From: Allomuricauda sp. NBRC 101325
Lineage (GTDB): Bacteria > Bacteroidota > Bacteroidia > Flavobacteriales > Flavobacteriaceae
Length of the DNA: 64,000 nt
Reading direction: 5' to 3'
Assembly (NCBI RefSeq): GCF_030268205.1
Contig: NZ_BSQF01000001.1
Coordinates: forward strand, 1,098,649-1,162,648
Shown: positions 9,916-18,104 of the stretch, in pieces
Layout: each line of letters opens with the position of its first letter
Position numbering within the stretch: position 1 is the first letter of the stretch
The notes under the pieces: generated by a model
What the model was told of the DNA's origin: nothing
Database searches by the model: none
The model's input: only the letters and a program-made list of their open reading frames with translations
Made by a program: the position numbers and the translations under genes

Positions 9916-10017
9916 AATAAGGATTCCTTACATGATGTTAACATGCTTTTAGCGGAATATAAATGTTAAAACTCGTATTTTTACAGGAATTCAGTAATAA
10001 CTAAAAAACAAAAAATT

Positions 10018-10626
10018 ATGGCTTTTGAATTACCTAATTTACCGTATGCATACGATGCATTGGAACCTAATATAGATGCAAGGACCATGGAAATCCACCA
10101 TACCAAGCACCATAGCGGATATACTGCCAAATTAAATGCTGCCATTGAGGGAACCGACCTTGAAGGTAAAAGCATTGAGGACATCCTTTCTGGATTGGAT
10201 ATGAGCAATGGAGCTGTTAGAAATAACGGTGGAGGATATTACAATCACTGCCTGTTTTGGGAAGTAATGTCCCCTAACGGTGGTGGTGCCCCAACAGGAG
10301 CTGTTGCTGCTGCCATTGATGCCGCTTTTGGATCCTTTGATGCTTTTAAAGAAAAATTTGCTGCCGCTGCTGCAAACCAATTCGGTTCTGGATGGGCTTG
10401 GTTGTGTGTGCACGAAGGTGGTAAAGTGGATATTTGCTCCACTCCAAACCAAGATAATCCCCTTATGCCAGGTATTGGTTGTGGCGGTACTCCAATTTTG
10501 GGATTGGATGTTTGGGAACACGCGTATTACCTAAACTATCAAAACAGAAGACCAGACTATATTTCTTCTTTTTTCAATGTGATCAATTGGGAAAAGGTTA
10601 CTGAGAACTACGAGGCTGGTAAATAA
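10018..10626 (+). CDS. Superoxide dismutase (Mn/Fe family)
   Basis: This 202-residue cytoplasmic enzyme converts superoxide to oxygen and hydrogen peroxide. Metal ligands can be read as H27 (EIHHTKHH), H77 (YYNHCLFW), D164 and H168 (DVWEHAYY). Gln145 in the NQDNPLM segment is the arrangement typical of Mn-type enzymes, but Bacteroidota members are often able to use either metal, so the metal is left open. There is no signal peptide. The gene stands alone between the AddA-like gene (divergent) and its own strong terminator at 10648-10681. A weak minus-7-like TATTTTTA lies at about 9976. Confidence 0.95.
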   Translation: MAFELPNLPYAYDALEPNIDARTMEIHHTKHHSGYTAKLNAAIEGTDLEGKSIEDILSGLDMSNGAVRNNGGGYYNHCLFWEVMSPNGGGAPTGAVAAAIDAAFGSFDAFKEKFAAAAANQFGSGWAWLCVHEGGKVDICSTPNQDNPLMPGIGCGGTPILGLDVWEHAYYLNYQNRRPDYISSFFNVINWEKVTENYEAGK

Positions 10627-10647
10627 ATGAATTCATTCTGATAGTTG

Positions 10648-10681
10648 AAAAAGCCCCGCACATTGTGCGGGGCTTTTTTTT
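10648..10681 (+). terminator. Rho-independent terminator after superoxide dismutase
   Basis: AAAAAGCCCCGCAC, loop ATT, GTGCGGGGC and a run of eight T follow the stop by about 20 bp. Confidence 0.95.
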
Positions 10682-10699
10682 GTTTCGTTCCTAAAATAG

Positions 10700-10769
10700 A
10701 AAAGGGTGAGGAAGCCCTCACCCTTTTCGTCCCAAATCTTACCATAAACTTAACCTACTTATGCTATGG
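10700..10769 (-). ncRNA. Small RNA-like unit, copy 3 (left)
   Basis: On the minus strand the unit starts with CCATAGCATAAGTAGGTTAA, continues to a GATTTGGG end, and runs straight into a terminator hairpin (AAAAGGGTGAGG, loop GCTT, CCTCACCCTTTT; 10700-10727). The 40-nt head is shared with the copies at 10893 and 11111, while the stem sequence is not. A promoter with 19-bp spacing precedes it. In this copy the ends CCATA and TATGG can pair over five bases. It lies downstream of purF on the same strand. No usable long reading frame is present. It may belong to a known flavobacterial RNA family such as Flavo-1; this could not be checked. Confidence 0.7.
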
Positions 10770-10774
10770 CGAGA

Positions 10775-10805
10775 CTAAAATACTGGTATTGTGTAAAATA
10801 ACAAA
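10775..10805 (-). promoter_or_regulatory. Promoter of small RNA copy 3
   Basis: On the minus strand TTTG (10802-10805), a 19-bp spacer and TATTTTAG (10775-10782) match the geometry of the ompA promoter with one base off in the minus-7 box. The conserved RNA head begins 5 bp further on. Confidence 0.6.
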
Positions 10806-10892
10806 GGCTTTTAGATAAATTTTTGATTTGTGTAGGAAAATGAAATCGTGTAGTTCGTCGATTATTTAGATAAATACTTGGTAGTCAAACAT

Positions 10893-10962
10893 AAAGAAGG
10901 CGGAGATAACTCCGCCTTCTTTCCCCAAATCTTACCATGAACTTAACCTACTTATGCTATGG
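10893..10962 (-). ncRNA. Small RNA-like unit, copy 2 (middle)
   Basis: It has the same 40-nt head as the neighbouring copies (10923-10962), followed on the minus strand by a perfect 13-bp hairpin (AAAGAAGGCGGAG, loop TTAT, CTCCGCCTTCTTT; 10893-10922). The predicted RNA is about 70-75 nt. A perfect minus-7 box TACATTTG lies 5 bp upstream of the head. The stem shares almost no sequence with the other two copies but is fully paired, which argues for selection on structure. Confidence 0.75.
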
Positions 10963-10967
10963 TCCTC

Positions 10968-11000
10968 CAAATGTAAGGCAAGCTTAATTTTGGAAAACAA
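10968..11000 (-). promoter_or_regulatory. Promoter of small RNA copy 2
   Basis: On the minus strand TACATTTG (10968-10975) is a full minus-7 match. A TTG (10998-11000) sits 22 bp further upstream, slightly longer than the usual spacing. Confidence 0.6.
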
Positions 11001-11110
11001 GTTTTCGGATGAAAGTCCCCGAAATTGGTTGAAGTGTATGAAAGAACTACTTAATTGATATTTGTCAAGTAAACGATGCTGAGTTTTGAATTTTGGGAAT
11101 AGTGGAAAAT

Positions 11111-11181
11111 AAAAAAGGTGGAATAGCTTCCACCTTTTTTGCCCCAAATCTTACCATGAACTTAACCTACTTATGCTATGG
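11111..11181 (-). ncRNA. Small RNA-like unit, copy 1 (right)
   Basis: It has the conserved head (11142-11181), then on the minus strand a perfect 13-bp hairpin (AAAAAAGGTGGAA, loop GCTA, TTCCACCTTTTTT; 11111-11140) with a T run. It is the copy nearest the end of purF, about 105 bp downstream. A minus-7-like TACTTTAG (11188-11195) precedes it but no minus-33 box is clear, so read-through from purF is possible. Confidence 0.7.
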
Positions 11182-11187
11182 CAAATA

Positions 11188-11195
11188 CTAAAGTA
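11188..11195 (-). promoter_or_regulatory. Minus-7-like box of small RNA copy 1
   Basis: TACTTTAG on the minus strand has one mismatch to TAnnTTTG and lies 6 bp upstream of the conserved head, in line with the boxes of the other two copies. No minus-33 element was found. Confidence 0.35.
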
Positions 11196-11285
11196 TAATG
11201 GTGTATCAGCCGTTGTATAAAAAGCCGCCAATCTGCAGGATTCATCGATGAACTGCATAGAATTTAAGCCGTAAGCAAGTAAATG

Positions 11286-13184
11286 TTAATATGCTCTCTC
11301 GTTTTTACCTTCGAAAAAGTTGATGAACGCCTTGTTAACCACCCGGTTACCCCCTGGTGTTGGGTAATCTCCAGTAAAATACCAATCCCCAAGATTTTTC
11401 GGACAAGCCTTGTGCAATGCCTCTACACTTTGGTAGATAATTTCAACTTCGGCATTGATTCCTTCCGGGCTTAAAATCTCCCCGATCTTTTTAGAAATCT
11501 GTTCAGGTGTAAAAGGTGCGTAGAACTCTTTAACATAGTTTACCACATCTTTGTCATGTGATTTAACCTGAGCCAAGCACTTTTCGTAGATCTCTTTGAT
11601 CTTGTTTGTGGTTCCATGATCTTCATGTAACGCCTGAGCGGCTTTAAATGCCACAAAGTCTTCCAACTTGGCCATGTCGATACCGTAACAATCGGGATAA
11701 CGAATCTGTGGAGCGGATGAGACCACCACAATTTTTTTAGGATTTAATCTATCCAAAATTTTAAGGATGCTTCGCTTCAATGTAGTTCCACGAACTATAC
11801 TATCATCGATGATCACCAAGTTGTCGTTCGGTTTTACAGAACCGTATGAAATATCATAAACGTGGGCCACCAAATCATCACGGCTGCTGTCTTGGGTAAT
11901 AAAGGTTCTCAGTTTTGCATCTTTGATCGCAACTTTTTCAATACGCGGCCTAACTGCTAATATTTTATGAAGTTGTTCACGGGTAATGTTGGTTCCCAAT
12001 TCCAAAATTTGTTCCTCTTTTTTCTTGTTGAGGTAATTCTGGGCCTCTTTTACCATTCCAAAGAAGGAGGTTTCGGCCGTATTGGGAATATAAGAGAATA
12101 CGGAGTTTTCCAAATCCCCATTAATGGATTCCAAAATTTGAGGGAAAACCAATTTTCCCAATTTCTTTCTTTCTTGATAGATTTCTTTATCACTTCCCCT
12201 TGAGAAGTAAATACGCTCGAACGAACAGGCTTTACGCTCGGTAGGTTCCAGAATTTCTTTAAGGGCAACAGATCCATTTTTCTTGATGATTACCGCATGG
12301 CCCGGATCTAATTCTTTAACGTCATCAAACTTTACGTTGAACACGGTTTGGATCACAGGACGTTCGGAAGCCACTACAACCACTTCGTCGTCTTGATAAT
12401 AATATGCTGGACGAATTCCCGCAGGGTCTCTCATTACAAAAGCATCACCATGGCCTAAAAGTCCACCCATAGTGTAACCCCCATCCCAGTTTTTGGATGC
12501 TTTTTTCAAGATCTTGGCCACATTCAAACGTTCGGCAATTATGGGTGAAGCAGTACGCTTGTTGTATCCCTCTTTTTTTACCTGTTTGTACAATTTGGCT
12601 ACGGCATCATCCAAAAAGTGACCGATTTTTTCCATTACAGTCACGGTATCCGCCATTTCTTTGGGGTGCTGTCCCAATTCCACCAAATTTCCGAACAGCT
12701 CATCAACATTCGTCATGTTAAAGTTACCTGCAACGATAAGGTTACGGTGCATCCAGTTGTTCTGTCTTAAAAAGGGGTGTACACTTTCAATGCTGTTCTT
12801 TCCAAAAGTGCCATATCTCACGTGGCCCATCAAAAGCTCACCGATATAGGGAATGTTCTTTTTTTGCCATGCAACATCATCTTCGTGACCCGGGTTCTCG
12901 GCCAAGGAAGTGTTGATTCGGCTATTGATTTGATCAAAAATATCTTGAATGGGTTGCTGATTGGCAGATCGAACCCTGCTCATGTACCGCTCCCCTGGGT
13001 TCATGTCCATTTTTATACTGGCAAAACCCGCTCCATCTTGACCTCTGTTGTGCTGTTTCTCCATCAACAGGTACATTTTGTTTACCCCGTAGAAGGCCGT
13101 ACCATATTTTTCCTTGTAGTACTCTAGAGGTTTAAGCAAACGGATCAATGATATCCCACATTCGTGCTTAATAGCGTCACTCAT
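11286..13184 (-). CDS. purF: Amidophosphoribosyltransferase
   Basis: The protein has 632 residues. It makes phosphoribosylamine from PRPP and glutamine, the first committed step of purine synthesis. The N-terminal class II glutamine amidotransferase domain (to about residue 300) should use Cys9 (KHECGISL) after removal of an eight-residue propeptide. The C-terminal phosphoribosyltransferase domain has the PRPP-binding motif VIIDDSIVRGTT. It is longer than E. coli PurF (about 505), as is usual for the Bacteroidota form. The ATG at 13184 is chosen because MSDAIKHEC is the expected propeptide; the in-frame ATG 14 codons upstream lies in the preceding terminator region. purN is nearby on the same strand. 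Three small RNA-like units follow downstream. Confidence 0.93.
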   Translation of the reverse strand: MSDAIKHECGISLIRLLKPLEYYKEKYGTAFYGVNKMYLLMEKQHNRGQDGAGFASIKMDMNPGERYMSRVRSANQQPIQDIFDQINSRINTSLAENPGHEDDVAWQKKNIPYIGELLMGHVRYGTFGKNSIESVHPFLRQNNWMHRNLIVAGNFNMTNVDELFGNLVELGQHPKEMADTVTVMEKIGHFLDDAVAKLYKQVKKEGYNKRTASPIIAERLNVAKILKKASKNWDGGYTMGGLLGHGDAFVMRDPAGIRPAYYYQDDEVVVVASERPVIQTVFNVKFDDVKELDPGHAVIIKKNGSVALKEILEPTERKACSFERIYFSRGSDKEIYQERKKLGKLVFPQILESINGDLENSVFSYIPNTAETSFFGMVKEAQNYLNKKKEEQILELGTNITREQLHKILAVRPRIEKVAIKDAKLRTFITQDSSRDDLVAHVYDISYGSVKPNDNLVIIDDSIVRGTTLKRSILKILDRLNPKKIVVVSSAPQIRYPDCYGIDMAKLEDFVAFKAAQALHEDHGTTNKIKEIYEKCLAQVKSHDKDVVNYVKEFYAPFTPEQISKKIGEILSPEGINAEVEIIYQSVEALHKACPKNLGDWYFTGDYPTPGGNRVVNKAFINFFEGKNERAY

Positions 13185-13196
13185 AACAAACCAAAT

Positions 13197-13222
13197 AAAA
13201 AAAAGCCCCGAAAAATCAGGGC
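13197..13222 (-). terminator. Terminator between the PfkB kinase and purF
   Basis: On the minus strand GCCC, a loop containing TGATTTTTC, GGGGC and a run of eight T follow the kinase stop. It sits in the leader of purF, so it may end the upstream unit or attenuate purF. Confidence 0.65.
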
Positions 13223-13228
13223 GCAAAT

Positions 13229-14155
13229 TTACGTTAATTCTATATTGAATTGTGTCAATTCTTTAAATTGTTCCAATCGGGCCTCGACTTCCTTCTTTTT
13301 AAGGTCTACCATGCGTTCGGTACCGAACCGTTCCACGCAGAACGATGCCAAATTAGAGCCATGGATAATGGCATTTTTCATACTCTCGAAGGATACATAT
13401 CCAGCTTCGGCCAAATAGCCTGCAAAGCCACCTGCAAAAGTGTCTCCAGCACCTGTTGGGTCAAAAACCTCTTCCAAAGGAAGCGCTGGGGCAAAGAAAA
13501 TATTCTCTCTATGGAACAAAAGCGCTCCGTGTTCCCCTTTTTTGATCACCACATATCTGGGTCCCATTTTCTGAATTTTCGCGGCAGCCTTCACCAAAGA
13601 ATATTCATTGGTCATCTGTCTGGCCTCCTCATCATTAATGGTAAGTATATCAATTTTGGCAATCACGTTCATCAGCTCATCCCAAGTATGGTTCATCCAA
13701 AAATTCATGGTATCCAAAATTATGAGCTTTGGTCGGGTTTCCATCTGATTAATTACACTCAATTGGATGTTTGGGTGTAGATTTCCCAACATCACAATTT
13801 CTGCATTTTTAAAAGCTGCAGGAACAATGGGATTGAAATCGGCCAAAGTGTTCAATTCTGTGACCAGAGTATCCCTGGAATTTAGATCATTATGGTATTT
13901 GCCTTCCCAGAAAAAGGTTTTGCCACCTTTTACGATCTCTACTCCAGATAGATCAATGTTCTTGTTGAGAAGAATATCCATGTAGGATTGCGGAAAATCG
14001 TCACCTACTACAGATACTATGGCGGATTTTACGTTGAATTGCGATGCGGCCAAACCGATAAAGGTGCCAGCACCTCCCAAAATTCTGCCTGTTTTTCCGA
14101 ACGGTGTTTCAATGGCATCGAACGCCATGGTCCCCACGATCAGTAAATTGCCCAT
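13229..14155 (-). CDS. PfkB-family sugar kinase
   Basis: This 308-residue ribokinase-like kinase phosphorylates a small molecule with ATP; the substrate cannot be read from sequence. It has the N-terminal GG-containing substrate region (GGAGTFIGLAA) and the C-terminal signature with the catalytic Asp and anion hole (DPTGAGDTFAGGFAGY) near residue 250. The family also includes adenosine and nucleoside kinases, and the purine neighbours (purN, purF) make a nucleoside substrate possible, but this is inference only. A perfect minus-7 box at 14172-14179 suggests its own promoter, and a terminator follows. Confidence 0.88.
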   Translation of the reverse strand: MGNLLIVGTMAFDAIETPFGKTGRILGGAGTFIGLAASQFNVKSAIVSVVGDDFPQSYMDILLNKNIDLSGVEIVKGGKTFFWEGKYHNDLNSRDTLVTELNTLADFNPIVPAAFKNAEIVMLGNLHPNIQLSVINQMETRPKLIILDTMNFWMNHTWDELMNVIAKIDILTINDEEARQMTNEYSLVKAAAKIQKMGPRYVVIKKGEHGALLFHRENIFFAPALPLEEVFDPTGAGDTFAGGFAGYLAEAGYVSFESMKNAIIHGSNLASFCVERFGTERMVDLKKKEVEARLEQFKELTQFNIELT

Positions 14156-14171
14156 TACCTAATTTTTGCTG

Positions 14172-14179
14172 CAAATATA
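14172..14179 (-). promoter_or_regulatory. Minus-7 box upstream of the PfkB kinase
   Basis: TATATTTG on the minus strand matches TAnnTTTG exactly and lies 16 bp upstream of the ATG. No minus-33 box at the usual distance was found. Confidence 0.5.
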
Positions 14180-14308
14180 CGCTTTGATATTCCATAATGG
14201 AAGATTAACAAAGGATTTAAGAAAAACAGGGAATAAATGTGGAATTAGCTCAACGTTGAAGTTCAAGTTCAAGCCCAATATCTCATATCTCAATTTTGGA
14301 TTCTCTTT

Positions 14309-14944
14309 CTATTTTCGGCCGAAGTCTGCAGGAATTTCTCCCCAAGCTTTGGTTTCCCATTTCACTATTGGGGTAGTGTATCTGTTGTTTTTTAGCCACG
14401 TTTCTGCGCGCTCGATAAGCTCGAAGAGGATTTCGTTTTTAGCAGACTTTTCCAATTTGGTGCCGCATTTTCCTTTTCTAACCCATCCAATTGCGATTCT
14501 TGAATCGGAATAGATGAGGCGATTGCTCTTTTTCTGTTTGAGGAAAGCCAATCCGTGAACCAAGGCCAAAAACTCGCCCACATTGCTGGTGCCCTTTTCA
14601 AAAGGACCTTGGTGGAAAAGTACTTTTTTGCTTTTGGTGTCAACACCTCGATACTCCATTTTTCCAGGATTACCGCTCGAAGCTGCATCCACTGCAATGG
14701 AATTGTAATTGGGGTCTCCTATTTTAAGGAGTTCTTCTTGGGAAAGTTCCGATTTTCCAGTTGATTTTCCTTTAAAATCCGAATAGTTGCCATTATAGGC
14801 TTTTTTGGCCTCGGCAAAAGTTGAAAATGATTTGTACTGCGCCCCTTTGTATCCTTCTATTTGAGCTTTGCAATCTGCCCACGATTCAAATATTCCCGGG
14901 TGTTTCCCCTGCCAAACCACATAAAATTTACTTTTTTTGGCCAT
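14309..14944 (-). CDS. Ribonuclease HI with N-terminal viroplasmin domain
   Basis: The protein has 211 residues. Residues 1-50 form a viroplasmin (RNase H N-terminal hybrid-binding) domain, seen in FYVVWQGKHPGIFESWADC. A linker follows, then a type I RNase H fold. The acidic catalytic set is visible: Asp in IAVDAASSGNPG, Glu in NVGEFLALVHG, Asp in IYSDSRIAIGW, and a late Asp in IPADFGRK. It cleaves RNA in RNA-DNA hybrids. Its ATG overlaps the purN stop by one base (TAATG), so the two are translationally coupled. It differs from E. coli RnhA by the N-terminal domain, which is common in this phylum and in eukaryotic RNase H1. Confidence 0.92.
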   Translation of the reverse strand: MAKKSKFYVVWQGKHPGIFESWADCKAQIEGYKGAQYKSFSTFAEAKKAYNGNYSDFKGKSTGKSELSQEELLKIGDPNYNSIAVDAASSGNPGKMEYRGVDTKSKKVLFHQGPFEKGTSNVGEFLALVHGLAFLKQKKSNRLIYSDSRIAIGWVRKGKCGTKLEKSAKNEILFELIERAETWLKNNRYTTPIVKWETKAWGEIPADFGRK

Positions 14945-15507
14945 TAGGATAAGAGTTTTTCTATCACTTTCGGAAAGTGTTCGTACTCCAATTGGTGAAC
15001 TTTATGCGCAATGCTGTCGGCATTATCGGAGGAAAACACATCGGTTTTAGCTTGAAAAATGATGGCACCCTCATCATAATTCTCATTTACGTAATGAATA
15101 GTGATGCCCGTTTCAACCTCGTTATTTTCCTTAACAGCTTGATGAACCCTTTCTCCATACATCCCTTTTCCACCATATTTGGGTAAAAGGGCGGGATGAA
15201 TATTGATGATCTTGTTCGGGAACGCTTCAATAATATTGGAAGGGATTTTCCATAAAAAACCAGCAAGAACCACTAAATCGGTCTGCATGCTTTTTAAAAA
15301 ATTTACCACGGCATCCGAGTTTTTGAAGGCTACTTTATTAAAATAAAATGCGGGCACCTCCAAACGGTCGCAACGCTCCAAAACCATGGCGGTGCTTTTA
15401 TTGGTAAGCACGGCAACCACTTCAATGGTAGGGTTGTCACCAAAATAATTGATGATATTTTCTGCATTGGAGCCACTTCCGGAGGCAAAGATTACAATTC
15501 GTTTCAT
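14944..15507 (-). CDS. purN: Phosphoribosylglycinamide formyltransferase
   Basis: This 187-residue enzyme transfers a formyl group from 10-formyl-THF to GAR in purine synthesis. The N-terminal phosphate-binding loop (ASGSGSNAENII), the catalytic Asn-His region (IINIHPALLPKYGGKGMYG) and the late Asp motif (NYDEGAIIFQ) are all present. The length is normal for the family. It is the first gene of a minus-strand group, purN-rnhA, with the PfkB kinase and purF downstream. It is divergent from acpP across about 160 bp. Confidence 0.94.
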   Translation of the reverse strand: MKRIVIFASGSGSNAENIINYFGDNPTIEVVAVLTNKSTAMVLERCDRLEVPAFYFNKVAFKNSDAVVNFLKSMQTDLVVLAGFLWKIPSNIIEAFPNKIINIHPALLPKYGGKGMYGERVHQAVKENNEVETGITIHYVNENYDEGAIIFQAKTDVFSSDNADSIAHKVHQLEYEHFPKVIEKLLS

Positions 15508-15628
15508 CCGCTAGGAAATCAAGGGATTTTGGATTAACTTTCGAAGGCTAAAGTAAGATACTGAATCTTAAGTAGCTTTATTTGGATCACATTTTATCGA
15601 CAAATAGTGTATTTAATCCAAAGTTTTA

Positions 15629-15636
15629 TATTTTTG
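15629..15636 (+). promoter_or_regulatory. Minus-7 box upstream of acpP
   Basis: TATTTTTG matches TAnnTTTG exactly, 32 bp upstream of the acpP ATG. A minus-33 TTG at normal spacing is not clear. Confidence 0.5.
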
Positions 15637-15668
15637 CCAACGATTAAATTTTTAAAACCACAATAATT

Positions 15669-15902
15669 ATGTCAGACATTGCATCAAGAGTAAAGGCTAT
15701 CATTGTTGATAAACTAGGCGTTGATGAGAATGAAGTTGTAGCAGAAGCTAGCTTTACCAACGATTTAGGAGCGGATTCCTTGGACACTGTTGAACTTATC
15801 ATGGAGTTTGAGAAAGAATTTGATATCCAAATACCAGATGACCAAGCAGAAAACATTGCGACTGTAGGTCAGGCCATTAGCTACATTGAAGAAGCTAAGT
15901 AA
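15669..15902 (+). CDS. acpP: Acyl carrier protein
   Basis: This 77-residue acidic protein carries growing acyl chains in type II fatty acid synthesis. Ser37 in the [10 protein letters not shown] motif is the site of the 4'-phosphopantetheine arm. The length and the helical core are standard. fabF follows 99 bp downstream on the same strand, the usual order, but a strong hairpin with a T run lies between them. The gene is likely highly expressed. Confidence 0.97.
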   Translation: MSDIASRVKAIIVDKLGVDENEVVAEASFTNDLGADSLDTVELIMEFEKEFDIQIPDDQAENIATVGQAISYIEEAK

Positions 15903-15928
15903 TTTTATGATATATTGCCAAAGATTCT

Positions 15929-15970
15929 AAATTATCCATGTGGTAACCACCACATGGATAATTTTTTTTT
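15929..15970 (+). terminator. Strong hairpin and T run between acpP and fabF
   Basis: AAATTATCCATGTGGT, loop AACC, and the complementary arm lead into a run of about ten T. It would end or attenuate acpP transcripts, and thus set a high ratio of acpP over fabF mRNA. Confidence 0.9.
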
Positions 15971-16001
15971 AATTTAGGCCTAAGGGTAAAAAAATAGTTC
16001 A

Positions 16002-17252
16002 ATGCAGTTAAAGCGAGTTGTAGTAACCGGAATGGGAGCATTGACCCCCATTGGTAACAATTTGGAAGCTTATTGGGAAGGACTACGGACCGGTAAAAGT
16101 GGTTGTGCCCCCATTACGTATTTCGATACCGAAAAGTTCAAGACCAAGTTTGCCTGTGAGTTGAAAGGCTACGATCCAAACGATTTTTTCGACAGGAAAG
16201 AAGTGAGAAAACTTGACAGGTTTGCCCAGTATGCACTGGTTTCCTCTGATGAGGCCATTGCAGACTCAGGGATAGACTTGGATGTTGTGGACAAATTTAG
16301 GGTCGGTGTAGTTTGGGGTGCCGGAATCGGTGGTCTCGAAACTTTCCAGAATGAAGTTATAGGATATGCTCAAGGAGATGGAACTCCTAGGTTCAACCCT
16401 TTCTTTATTCCAAAAATGATCGCGGACATTGCTCCAGGTAACATTTCCATTAAACATGGATTTATGGGACCTAACTATACTACCGTTTCCGCATGTGCTT
16501 CTTCGGCCAATGCCATGATCGATGCCCTAAACTATATTCGTTTGGGACATTGTGACGTGATTGTAACTGGAGGTAGTGAAGCAGCGGTGACCATTGCAGG
16601 TATGGGCGGTTTTAACGCCATGCACGCCTTGTCTACCAGAAATGAAAGCCCAGAAACAGCTTCCAGACCATTCGATGCAACCCGTGACGGTTTTGTTTTG
16701 GGTGAAGGAGCAGGAGCTTTGATTTTGGAAGAATACGAACATGCCAAGGCCAGAGGTGCCAAAATATATGCTGAAGTATTGGGAGGTGGACTTTCCAGTG
16801 ATGCTTACCATATGACAGCGCCACATCCAGAAGGAATCGGAGTGGTAAAAGTGATGGAAAATTGTTTGCAAAATGCTGGACTAAAACCAGAAGATGTCGA
16901 CGCCATCAATACCCACGGAACTTCGACGCCATTGGGCGATGTTGCTGAGTTGAAAGCAATTTCCAAAGTGTTTGGGGATCACGCTTCAAACATCAACATC
17001 AACTCAACAAAATCCATGACTGGACACTTGTTGGGTGCAGCCGGGGCCATTGAAGCCATAGCCTCTATTTTGGCGATGGAGCACAGTTTAGTGCCACCTA
17101 CCATTAACCATTCCGTGGTTGATGAAAACATTGATCCTTCATTGAACCTTACCTTGAATACTGCCCAAAAGCGAGAGGTAAAGGTGGCCATGAGCAATAC
17201 TTTTGGTTTTGGAGGACACAATGCTTGTGTACTTTTCAAAAAATTAGGGTAG
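16002..17252 (+). CDS. fabF: Beta-ketoacyl-ACP synthase II
   Basis: This 416-residue thiolase-fold enzyme condenses malonyl-ACP with acyl-ACP in fatty acid elongation. The Cys-His-His triad is visible: Cys165 in VSACASSAN, His in INTHGTSTPLGD near residue 305 and His in KSMTGHLLGAAGAIE near residue 340. The glycine-rich C-terminal segment (NTFGFGGHNAC) is also present. The start at 16002 gives the usual N-terminus (LKRVVVTGMGALTP). rnc starts 9 bp after its stop, so the two are probably one transcript. Confidence 0.97.
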   Translation: MQLKRVVVTGMGALTPIGNNLEAYWEGLRTGKSGCAPITYFDTEKFKTKFACELKGYDPNDFFDRKEVRKLDRFAQYALVSSDEAIADSGIDLDVVDKFRVGVVWGAGIGGLETFQNEVIGYAQGDGTPRFNPFFIPKMIADIAPGNISIKHGFMGPNYTTVSACASSANAMIDALNYIRLGHCDVIVTGGSEAAVTIAGMGGFNAMHALSTRNESPETASRPFDATRDGFVLGEGAGALILEEYEHAKARGAKIYAEVLGGGLSSDAYHMTAPHPEGIGVVKVMENCLQNAGLKPEDVDAINTHGTSTPLGDVAELKAISKVFGDHASNININSTKSMTGHLLGAAGAIEAIASILAMEHSLVPPTINHSVVDENIDPSLNLTLNTAQKREVKVAMSNTFGFGGHNACVLFKKLG

Positions 17253-17261
17253 TTTTGTAAC

Positions 17262-17999
17262 ATGAAACTCACCTCAAAAATATTCAATTCCCATCCGAGC
17301 ACGGATGGGGATTTTTTTTTGGGAATGAAAAGGATACTAGGGTTCAAGCCCAAAGATCTTAAAATCTACAAAACCGCTTTTCTGCACCGCTCCATGAATC
17401 AAAAGGATGCCCAGGGCAACCCGATGAACTACGAACGATTGGAGTTTTTGGGTGATTCCATGTTGGGTACCATCATCTCCAGACATTTGTATAACGAAGT
17501 GCCAGAGGGCGATGAAGGGTATTTGACCAAGATGCGATCCAAAGTAGTGAGCAGAAAGCACTTAAACGAATTGGGCAAGGATTTGGGCCTTTTGAAGTAT
17601 GTGGAAAGCAGGATACCCAAGACCCATTTTGGAGAAAACATCCATGGTAATGTCTTCGAAGCTTTAATTGGGGCCATTTATTTGGACCGGGGCTATATCT
17701 ATTGCGAAAAATTTATCCAAAATAGGGTAATCGAACCTTATGTGGATATTGAGCAGTTGGAAGGAAAGGTGATCAGTTACAAAAGTTTGGTGATCGAATG
17801 GTGCCAAAAACAAAAGAAACCTTTCAATTATAATGTGTACGAGGACACAGGTAAAGATGAGCTCAAACATTTTGCGGTAAAACTATCAATAGGGGATCGT
17901 TTAATGGCAAAAGCAAGGGCCACTTCCAAAAAGAAGGCCGAGGAAAAGGCTTCTAAAAGAGCATATTTTGCACTTCAAAGTAAGATAGAAAACAAGTAA
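17262..17999 (+). CDS. rnc: Ribonuclease III
   Basis: This 245-residue double-strand-specific endoribonuclease acts in rRNA processing and mRNA turnover. The RNase III signature is present (YERLEFLGDSMLG near residue 62) with the second acidic site in NVFEALIGAIYLDRGY, followed by a C-terminal dsRNA-binding domain (YKSLVIEWCQKQKK to the KKKAEEKASKRAY end). It has a somewhat long N-terminal lead. It sits directly after fabF, a common bacterial arrangement. Confidence 0.95.
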   Translation: MKLTSKIFNSHPSTDGDFFLGMKRILGFKPKDLKIYKTAFLHRSMNQKDAQGNPMNYERLEFLGDSMLGTIISRHLYNEVPEGDEGYLTKMRSKVVSRKHLNELGKDLGLLKYVESRIPKTHFGENIHGNVFEALIGAIYLDRGYIYCEKFIQNRVIEPYVDIEQLEGKVISYKSLVIEWCQKQKKPFNYNVYEDTGKDELKHFAVKLSIGDRLMAKARATSKKKAEEKASKRAYFALQSKIENK

Positions 18000-18104
18000 T
18001 TTTAAATTATGGTAAATTCAAACGTTTTCGTTTCAATTAGAAGTGTATTCTGTTGCTTAAACTAGGCAGTCAATTGGAATAGACCTATATTTACCTTTCG
18101 TGTT

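Noticed and set aside
10920..10962. Possible leader peptide starting ATG GTA AGA in each small RNA unit
   Set aside because: The shared frame is only five codons before the stems diverge and change length, so peptide coding is not supported.
10932..11147. Open frame of 71 codons on the minus strand in the small RNA region
   Set aside because: It passes through two unrelated spacers and a terminator stem, has no conserved counterpart in the other repeat units and no ribosome binding site.
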